From NCBI RefSeq assembly GCF_000614585.1, contig NZ_BAKX01000005.1, forward strand, positions 62,001-126,000: 64,000 nucleotides of DNA, in the 5' to 3' direction. Below, piece by piece: positions 58,209 through 64,000 of the stretch. A program made the translations under genes and the position numbers. This DNA is from Porphyromonas gingivicanis JCM 15907. Its GTDB lineage: Bacteria; Bacteroidota; Bacteroidia; Bacteroidales; Porphyromonadaceae. Position 1 is the first letter of the stretch; every line of letters begins with the position of its first letter. The notes under the pieces were generated by a model, which made no database searches, was not told the DNA's origin, and worked only from the letters and a program-made list of their open reading frames with translations.

Positions 58209-58655
58209 ATGAATTTATCGAGTTTAAAACCCGCAGCAGGATCTACACATGCTCGTAAACGTATCGGACGAGGTCCAGGTTCTGGTCTTGGAGGTACTTC
58301 TACTCGTGGGCATAAGGGAGCTAAGTCTCGTTCGGGATATAAACATAAAATTGGTTTTGAAGGAGGTCAGATGCCGATACAGCGTCGCCTTCCCAAATTC
58401 GGTTTTAAGAATATCAACCGCATTGAATACCGACCTGTTAATTTAGATGCTTTGCAAACTATTGCGGAGCAGACTAACGCAACAACAATAAATAAGGAAG
58501 TTCTTGTTGAGGCAGGTTATGCTTCGAAGAAAGACCTTATTAAGATTTTGGCTTGTGGAGAGCTGAAGGCTGCTTTGGTTGTGGAGGCAAATGCTTTTTC
58601 CAAAAAAGCAGAAGAATTGATTGTCGCAGCAGGAGGATCCATTGTAAAAATGTAA
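58209..58655 (+). CDS. rplO: 50S ribosomal protein L15
   Basis: 148 aa. LSSLKPAAGSTHARKRIGRG, PGSGLGGTSTRGHKGAKSRS, GYKHKIGFEGGQMPIQRRLP and KFGFKN. The flexible Gly-rich N-terminus threads into 23S rRNA late in 50S assembly. It lies 6 bp before secY. Confidence 0.98.
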   Translation: MNLSSLKPAAGSTHARKRIGRGPGSGLGGTSTRGHKGAKSRSGYKHKIGFEGGQMPIQRRLPKFGFKNINRIEYRPVNLDALQTIAEQTNATTINKEVLVEAGYASKKDLIKILACGELKAALVVEANAFSKKAEELIVAAGGSIVKM

Positions 58656-58661
58656 TTTCCT

Positions 58662-60002
58662 ATGAGGTTGGTAGAGACATTGAAGAATATATGGAAGATA
58701 GAGGAACTTCGCAAGAAGATCCTCATCACCATCCTATATGTGGTTATTTACCGCTTAGGGTCGTTTATCGTGATTCCTGGTATTGATCCAGAAGCTTTAA
58801 GTGCTCTTCAGAAGCAAACTGAAAGCGGCTTGCTCGCTTTATTGGATATGTTCTCAGGAGGAGCTTTCTCTCATGCTTCAATTTTTGCTTTGGGGATTAT
58901 GCCATATATTTCGGCATCAATTGTTATGCAGTTAGCTGCCATAATAATTCCCTCTATGCAGAAGTTACAACGCGAGGGTGAGAGTGGAAGAAGAAAGATT
59001 AACCAGTGGACTCGCTATCTAACGGTTTTAATACTCTTACTTCAGGCTCCCACCTACCTCATGAATCTCAAAGCGCAGCTTGCTTCCACGGGAGCTCAGT
59101 TGCCTATGGGCTTTTGGTTTCAAGTATACGCAACAATACTCTTAGCAGGAGGTAGTATGTTTGTTCTTTGGTTAGGAGAACGTATTACGGACAAGGGGAT
59201 TGGTAATGGTATTTCTTTTATAATCTTGGTCGGTATTATAGCACGTTTGCCTCAGGCCCTAGCTGCTGAATTTGGTTTCAGATTGAACAGTGCTGCTGGT
59301 GGAATGGTTGCTTTCTTGGCTGAGATAGTGTTCCTTTTGTTTGTTTCTGCTGGAGCTATTCTTTTAGTACAAGGTACTCGAAAGGTACCTGTACAGTATG
59401 CTAAAAGAGTTGTGGGAAATAAACAATTCGGAGGCGCACGTCAGTATATTCCTCTAAAGGTTAATGCCGCTAATGTTATGCCTATCATATTTGCTCAGGC
59501 AATTATGTTTATCCCTATTACTCTTATGGGGATGACTCATGTGGGAGAGAGTACCTCTTTCTTTGCTGCATTGTCTGACAATACAAGTTTTTGGTATAAC
59601 TTCCTTTTTGCAGTGTTGATTATTCTTTTTACCTATTTCTATACTGCCATCACAATCAATCCTACTCAGATGGCAGATGATCTTAAGAGAAACAATGGTT
59701 TTATCCCTGGGATTAAGCCTGGAAAACAAACTCGAGATTACATAGATGGGATTATGGACCGTATTACTCTTCCAGGAGCATTCTTTTTGGCTATTGTGGC
59801 TATTATGCCTGCTTTTGCCGAATTGTTGGGAGTAAGTCAAGGTTTTGCTCAATTCTTTGGCGGTACTTCTTTGCTTATTTTGGTAGGAGTAGTATTGGAT
59901 ACTCTTCAGCAAATTGAAAGTCATCTTTTGATGAGACATTATGATGGTTTGCTAAAGAGTGGGCGTATAAAAGGTAGAGCAGGCTCAGTTTCCGCATATT
60001 GA
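58662..60002 (+). CDS. secY: Preprotein translocase subunit SecY
   Basis: 446 aa with ten predicted TM helices, forming the channel of the Sec machinery in the inner membrane. ILYVVIYRLGSFIVIPGIDP (TM1), the plug region near FSGGAFSHASIFALGIMPYI, the cytoplasmic ARQYIPLKVNAANVMPIIFA and KRNNGFIPGIKPGKQTRDYI loop that binds SecA and ribosomes. All exported proteins in this window, including the T9SS cargoes, depend on it first. Intact. Confidence 0.98.
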   Translation: MRLVETLKNIWKIEELRKKILITILYVVIYRLGSFIVIPGIDPEALSALQKQTESGLLALLDMFSGGAFSHASIFALGIMPYISASIVMQLAAIIIPSMQKLQREGESGRRKINQWTRYLTVLILLLQAPTYLMNLKAQLASTGAQLPMGFWFQVYATILLAGGSMFVLWLGERITDKGIGNGISFIILVGIIARLPQALAAEFGFRLNSAAGGMVAFLAEIVFLLFVSAGAILLVQGTRKVPVQYAKRVVGNKQFGGARQYIPLKVNAANVMPIIFAQAIMFIPITLMGMTHVGESTSFFAALSDNTSFWYNFLFAVLIILFTYFYTAITINPTQMADDLKRNNGFIPGIKPGKQTRDYIDGIMDRITLPGAFFLAIVAIMPAFAELLGVSQGFAQFFGGTSLLILVGVVLDTLQQIESHLLMRHYDGLLKSGRIKGRAGSVSAY

Positions 60003-60019
60003 GTTGTTTAGTAGGATAG

Positions 60020-60805
60020 ATGATTAATCTTAAAACTACCGAAGAGATTTTTTTGATGAGGGAGGCCAACCAATTGGTTGGTCGTACCCTTGCGGAAATA
60101 GCTCGTCATATTACTCCTGGTGTTTCGACACTTCAATTGGATAAGATTGCACATGATTTTATATGTGATCATGGAGCTACACCTGCATTTTTAGGTTATG
60201 GTGGTTTTCCTGGGAGTATATGTACTTCAGTTAATGATCGTGTCGTTCATGGTATTCCTAGAGCAAACGATATTCTAAAAGAAGGAGATATAGTCTCTGT
60301 TGACTGTGGAACCAAGCTAAATGGATTTACAGGGGACTCTGCCTACACATTTGCTGTAGGACAAGTTTCTCCTGAGGTCTTGTCTCTTCTGAGAACTACC
60401 AAAGAGTCTCTTTACAAGGGAATAGAACAAGCTGTCTCTGGAAATAGAGTCGGACATATCAGTAGTGCTGTTCAGTATCATGCGGAAAAAGCTGGATATG
60501 GAGTGGTTCGAGAGCTTGTTGGTCATGGTATAGGACGAGATATGCACGAGTCTCCCGAAGTGCCTAACTATGGAAGAAAGGGAACGGGGGCTTTACTCCG
60601 TAATGGAATGTGTATTTGTATCGAACCCATGATAAATATGGGAAGTAAAAATGTAGTTTTTGATAATGATGGATGGACGGTGCGTACGAAAGATGGCAAA
60701 TACTCCGCTCATTTTGAGCATTGTATCGCTATCACTCAAGGAAGAGCTGAAATTCTGTCATCATTTGACTATATTGCCGAAGTTTTAGGAGACAGAGAAT
60801 TTTAA
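60020..60805 (+). CDS. map: Type I methionine aminopeptidase
   Basis: 261 aa. It removes the initiator Met in the cytoplasm with a two-metal centre. Metal ligands are visible: Asp in IVSVDCGTKLNGFTGDSAYT (two Asp), His in GHGIGRDMHESPEVPNYG, and Glu in CICIEPMINMG and AHFEHCIAIT. The GHGIGRDMHE block is diagnostic. It sits between secY and infA as in many spc operons. Confidence 0.98.
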   Translation: MINLKTTEEIFLMREANQLVGRTLAEIARHITPGVSTLQLDKIAHDFICDHGATPAFLGYGGFPGSICTSVNDRVVHGIPRANDILKEGDIVSVDCGTKLNGFTGDSAYTFAVGQVSPEVLSLLRTTKESLYKGIEQAVSGNRVGHISSAVQYHAEKAGYGVVRELVGHGIGRDMHESPEVPNYGRKGTGALLRNGMCICIEPMINMGSKNVVFDNDGWTVRTKDGKYSAHFEHCIAITQGRAEILSSFDYIAEVLGDREF

Positions 60806-60817
60806 TTGAAGTACTAA

Positions 60818-61036
60818 ATGGCGAAACAAGCTGCTATAGAGCAAGATGGTGTAATATTGGAGGCCTTATCCAATGCCATGTTTAAGGTAGAGTTGCAAAA
60901 TGGGCATGTCATAACAGCTCATATATCGGGTAAGATGAGAATGCACTACATCCGTATTCTTCCTGGAGATAAAGTGAAAGTTGAGATGTCTCCCTATGAC
61001 TTGACTAAGGGACGTATTAGTTATCGCTACAAATAA
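60818..61036 (+). CDS. infA: Translation initiation factor IF-1
   Basis: 72 aa OB-fold. [40 protein letters not shown] and [20 protein letters not shown], ending GRISYRYK. It blocks the A site during initiation. 12 bp after map. Confidence 0.98.
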   Translation: MAKQAAIEQDGVILEALSNAMFKVELQNGHVITAHISGKMRMHYIRILPGDKVKVEMSPYDLTKGRISYRYK

Positions 61037-61056
61037 GAGATTGATAAGATTAAAAT

Positions 61057-61173
61057 ATGAAAGTTAGAGCATCTTTAAAGAAGCGTACCCCTGAGTGCCA
61101 GATTGTTCGTCGCAAGGGGCGTCTGTATGTAATCAATAAGAAGAACCCTAAGTTCAAACAACGTCAAGGGTGA
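61057..61173 (+). CDS. rpmJ: 50S ribosomal protein L36, zinc-free type
   Basis: 38 aa, below usual ORF cut-offs. [20 protein letters not shown], then [18 protein letters not shown]. Only one Cys remains and the zinc-ribbon CxxC is absent, so this is the zinc-independent form. It lies 20 bp after infA and 31 bp before rpsM, the standard place. Confidence 0.96.
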   Translation: MKVRASLKKRTPECQIVRRKGRLYVINKKNPKFKQRQG

Positions 61174-61204
61174 TCTTAAAACTAAGTATAATCAAATATA
61201 GAGT

Positions 61205-61584
61205 ATGGCTATAAGAATTGTCGGCGTTGATTTGCCGCAAAACAAGAGAGGTGAGATTGCCTTGACCTATATTTTTGGTATAGGCCGCAGTAGTGCCATC
61301 CGTATTTTGGATAAGGCTGGTATTGATAAGAATATCAAAGTTAAGGATTGGACGGATGACCAATCTGCCAAAATTCGTGAGATTATTGGTGCTGAGTATA
61401 AGGTGGAAGAGATCTCCGTAGTGAAGTACAACTAAACATCAAGCGCTTGATGGACATCGGTTGTTATCGTGGCATTCGTCATCGTGCAGGTTTGCCTTTG
61501 CGTGGTCAAAGTACGAAGAATAACGCTCGTACTCGTAAGGGTAAGAAAAAGACGGTTGCAAATAAGAAGAAGGCTTCTAAGTAA
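61205..61584 (+). CDS. rpsM: 30S ribosomal protein S13 (apparent frameshift)
   Basis: S13 lies in the 30S head and contacts the P-site tRNA and the 50S subunit. The first part is [20 protein letters not shown], then [20 protein letters not shown]. The frame breaks at 61411, where one G is missing (restored [19 protein letters not shown]). The second part is [40 protein letters not shown]. The corrected length is 126 aa, the normal size. The break is a probable sequence error. Confidence 0.96.
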
Positions 61585-61604
61585 TAGTAATAAATTAGAG
61601 AGTT

Positions 61605-61991
61605 ATGGCGAAGAAAACAACTGCCAAAAAGAGAGTGGTAAAAGTAGAAGCTACTGGTCAGGCTCATATCCATTCTTCTTTTAACAATATTATTGTCTCC
61701 ATTACCAACAATGAGGGACAGGTGATAAGCTGGTCTTCAGCGGGGAAAATGGGCTTTAGAAGCTCCAAAAAGAACACTCCTTATGCAGCCCAAATGGCGG
61801 CTCAAGATTGTGCAAAAGTTGCTTACGATCTTGGTTTGCGTAAGGTGAAAGTTTATGTTAAAGGACCAGGTAATGGTCGAGAATCTGCTATTCGTACAAT
61901 ACATGGAGCAGGGATTGAAGTAACAGAAATCATAGACGTTACTCCTATGCCTCATAACGGATGTCGTCCTCCAAAGAAGCGTAAGGTATAA
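61605..61991 (+). CDS. rpsK: 30S ribosomal protein S11
   Basis: 128 aa. [60 protein letters not shown] and the C-terminal [18 protein letters not shown]. It lies on the 30S platform near the E site. It is followed by an unusually long gap before rpsD. Confidence 0.98.
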   Translation: MAKKTTAKKRVVKVEATGQAHIHSSFNNIIVSITNNEGQVISWSSAGKMGFRSSKKNTPYAAQMAAQDCAKVAYDLGLRKVKVYVKGPGNGRESAIRTIHGAGIEVTEIIDVTPMPHNGCRPPKKRKV

Positions 61992-62195
61992 ACAGAGTGG
62001 CATAAATTGTAGATGTGTGCTTGCTGCAGATAAATTTATTATTTGTTGATTACGTACATTTTCTGTTGTAATAAAGAGGAATGACCTATTCACTTTTTCC
62101 CTCTCTTTAGAATAGGACTGCGGCTGCCTCAATATTATACAGTTAAAGAGAAATAGAAGACAGGCACAAACAATACAAAAAGTTGATAAATAATT
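61992..62195 (+). promoter_or_regulatory. Long rpsK-rpsD spacer with an inverted repeat
   Basis: 204 nt, whereas other gaps in the S10-to-alpha part are mostly under 60. CCTATTC (62085-62091) pairs with GAATAGG (62110-62116), and AAAGAGG can alternatively pair with CCCTCTTT-like bases. No ORF is seen. It may be an S4 autoregulatory leader or hold an internal promoter (inference). Confidence 0.3.
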
Positions 62196-62801
62196 ATGGC
62201 AAGATATACAGGTCCTAAGTCAAAAATAGCTCGCCGTTTTGGTGAGCCCATATTTGGTCCCGATAAGGTACTTAGCAAGAAGAACTATCCTCCTGGACAG
62301 CATGGAAATGGCCGTCGTCGTAAATCAAGCGAGTATGGTATTCAGCTTGCAGAAAAACAAAAAATGAAATATACTTACGGTGTACTTGAGCGTCAGTTCC
62401 GTAATCTTTTCAAGGCTGCTCAGCGCTCTAAGGGGGTTACGGGTGAAGTGTTGCTCCAGCTTTTGGAATGCCGTTTGGATAATATTGTATTCCGCTTGGG
62501 CATTGCTCCTACTCGTGCAGCTGCTCGTCAGTTGGTTTCACACCGTCACATCGTTGTAGATGGACGTGTTGTAAACATTCCTTCTTATTCTGTTAAACCT
62601 GGACAGATAATTGGAGTAAGAGAGCGTGATAAGTCGATGGAAGTAATTGTTGATTCTCTTACAGGATTTAATCATGGTAAATATTCATGGTTGGAATGGG
62701 AAAACAGCAGTATGAGTGGTAAATTCCTTAATGTGCCTTTGAGAGAAGATCTCCCAGAAACATTTAAGGAACAACTTATCGTCGAATTGTACTCTAAATA
62801 A
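62196..62801 (+). CDS. rpsD: 30S ribosomal protein S4
   Basis: 201 aa. [40 protein letters not shown] and the S4 domain with [20 protein letters not shown] and [19 protein letters not shown]. No Cys cluster is present, so it is the zinc-free type. It nucleates 30S assembly at the 5' domain of 16S rRNA and in E. coli represses the alpha operon. Confidence 0.98.
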   Translation: MARYTGPKSKIARRFGEPIFGPDKVLSKKNYPPGQHGNGRRRKSSEYGIQLAEKQKMKYTYGVLERQFRNLFKAAQRSKGVTGEVLLQLLECRLDNIVFRLGIAPTRAAARQLVSHRHIVVDGRVVNIPSYSVKPGQIIGVRERDKSMEVIVDSLTGFNHGKYSWLEWENSSMSGKFLNVPLREDLPETFKEQLIVELYSK

Positions 62802-62811
62802 TAGGAACATC

Positions 62812-63843
62812 ATGGCAATATTAGCATTTCAGAAACCCGAAAACGTTGTAAGGTTAGACGTTGGCTTGGACGAGCAATCGGAAAAGCAGGCGTATGAGCT
62901 TATTGGACGTTTCGAATTCAAGCCTCTCGAACCGGGGTATGGTATAACCATTGGCAACGCACTTCGTCGTATATTGCTCTCCTCGTTAGAGGGTTTTGCG
63001 ATCACATCTATTCGTATAGATTCTGTTGATCACGAATTTGCTACTATTCCTGGAGTTACGGAAGATGTTACCAATATTATACTCAATCTGAAAAAGATTC
63101 GTTTCAAACAAGTCGTTGACCATGCTGATGAGGAGATTGTTTCGATTCAGTTCCCTGAGGATAGGAATGTAATTGTTGCAGGAGATCTTAACGACAAGTT
63201 GGTGAATTTTGAGGTTACTAATGTAGATCAACATATTTGTAGTTTCGACCCTTCTGTTACTAAGGGAGTGCAGATGGAGTTACGCATAAACAAGGGACGT
63301 GGATACGTTCCTGCTGATGAAAATCGTCGTCATGATGATGAAATCAGTGTTATTGCGATTGACTCTATTTATACTCCCATCCGTAAGGTTAAATACGAGG
63401 TAGACAACTATCGTGTGGAGCAGAAGACTGACTATGAAAAACTTACGTTAGACGTTGTTACAGACGGAACGGTTGAGCCAGAGGTTGCTCTTCGTGAAGC
63501 AGCTAAGATTCTTATAGAGCATTTCTCTCTCTTTGCAGATACAGCAATGCAAGTAGAGGTTGCTACAGATTCTGAGGATGTTGTTATGGATGAAGAGACA
63601 ATTCGTATTCGTCAAATGCTCGAGAGAGAGATTGATTCGTTCAATTTGTCTGTTCGTGCTCGCAATTGTTTGAAATCCAATAATGTGTTTACATTAGCAG
63701 ACTTGCTAAAACACAGTAAATCTGAACTTATCAAGTTCCGTAATTTTGGGAAGAAGACTTTGGATGAACTCTCAGAGTTTTTGCAGGAGATAGGGCTTGA
63801 TTTTGATACAGATTTGAGTAAGTATAATTTAGATTTGGATTAA
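62812..63843 (+). CDS. rpoA: DNA-directed RNA polymerase subunit alpha
   Basis: 343 aa. The N-terminal dimerisation domain is typical: [40 protein letters not shown], then [17 protein letters not shown]. The C-terminal domain (about 265-330) has [20 protein letters not shown] and [20 protein letters not shown]. In other bacteria it touches UP elements and class I/II activators such as Crp-type proteins. Intact. Confidence 0.98.
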   Translation: MAILAFQKPENVVRLDVGLDEQSEKQAYELIGRFEFKPLEPGYGITIGNALRRILLSSLEGFAITSIRIDSVDHEFATIPGVTEDVTNIILNLKKIRFKQVVDHADEEIVSIQFPEDRNVIVAGDLNDKLVNFEVTNVDQHICSFDPSVTKGVQMELRINKGRGYVPADENRRHDDEISVIAIDSIYTPIRKVKYEVDNYRVEQKTDYEKLTLDVVTDGTVEPEVALREAAKILIEHFSLFADTAMQVEVATDSEDVVMDEETIRIRQMLEREIDSFNLSVRARNCLKSNNVFTLADLLKHSKSELIKFRNFGKKTLDELSEFLQEIGLDFDTDLSKYNLDLD

Positions 63844-63858
63844 AAGAGTAAGTACCCA

Positions 63859-64000
63859 ATGAGACATAATAAAAAATTTAATCATTTAGGTCGTACGAAA
63901 GCACATAGAGAAGCTATGCTTTCGAATATGGCGACTTCGCTTATCCTACATAAGCGCATTTCTACTACATTGGCAAAGGCAAAAGCACTTCGTGTGTATG
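63859..64000 (+). CDS. rplQ: 50S ribosomal protein L17, 3' end beyond window
   Basis: The first 47 codons are present. [40 protein letters not shown] and AKALRVY are the family start. It follows rpoA by 15 bp as in the standard alpha operon and continues past the window edge. Confidence 0.95.
   Translation, partial: MRHNKKFNHLGRTKAHREAMLSNMATSLILHKRISTTLAKAKALRVY

Overview
The window is one stretch of a Bacteroidota chromosome, most probably Porphyromonas or a close relative (the genus is inference). The signs are: TAnnTTTG-type -7 promoter elements, including a full TTTG-N20-TAACTTTG promoter before rpsL; three large secreted proteins ending in type IX secretion (T9SS) C-terminal sorting domains; a DUF3127 protein; an EpsG-type polysaccharide gene; zinc-free forms of ribosomal proteins S14 and L36; and an str/S10/spc/alpha cluster with no tuf gene after fusA.

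Layout. 1-0.6 kb: partial exported protein (-). 1.0 kb: tRNA-Gly. 1.8-4.9 kb (+): cca, a His-rich CDF metal exporter, an unknown protein. 4.9-6.5 kb (-): Crp/Fnr regulator and pirin, each with a TTGTACAA palindrome upstream. 6.9-11.9 kb (+): transglutaminase-like lipoprotein, ddl, a glycerolipid acyltransferase-like protein, tRNA-Arg. 12.0-16.2 kb (-): mfd and a sugar-phosphate transferase. 16.5-19.1 kb (+): ruvB, xseA. 19.1-20 kb (-): membrane protein. 20.3-22.6 kb (+): three FKBP prolyl isomerases (cytoplasmic, exported, lipoprotein). 22.9-23.3 kb (-): PEGA-type lipoprotein. 23.6-30.4 kb: polysaccharide locus (flippase, three GT2 enzymes, EpsG-like protein, one convergent GT2). 30.5-34.1 kb (+): sulfide/persulfide locus (Crp/Fnr regulator, TSUP transporter, CstB-like persulfide dioxygenase-rhodanese, membrane-anchored rhodanese). 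34.3-37.9 kb (+): trpS, DUF3127 protein, rlmH, PAS-like protein, small membrane protein, manA; then tRNA-Leu (-). 38.7-45.9 kb (+): two modular leucine-rich-repeat T9SS proteins and one T9SS multidomain adhesin-like protein. 46.1-64 kb (+): the str-S10-spc-alpha ribosomal cluster, rpsL through a partial rplQ.

Two regulatory patterns stand out. In the sulfide locus, a 23-bp motif lies exactly 18 nt upstream of the -7 element of both the transporter and the CstB-like gene. That is a class II activator geometry and points to the adjacent Crp/Fnr protein. Separately, a family of short AT-rich intergenic elements (core AAAAGGTATAATGGTT joined to GGGTTAATG) occurs at five or more intergenic sites.

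Data-quality warning: sixteen genes or reading-frame junctions are broken by single small deletions, mostly in homopolymer runs. Essential genes (fusA, rplB, rpsM, cca) are among them, so sequencing or assembly undercalls are far more likely than real pseudogenes. Those genes are annotated here across the break.
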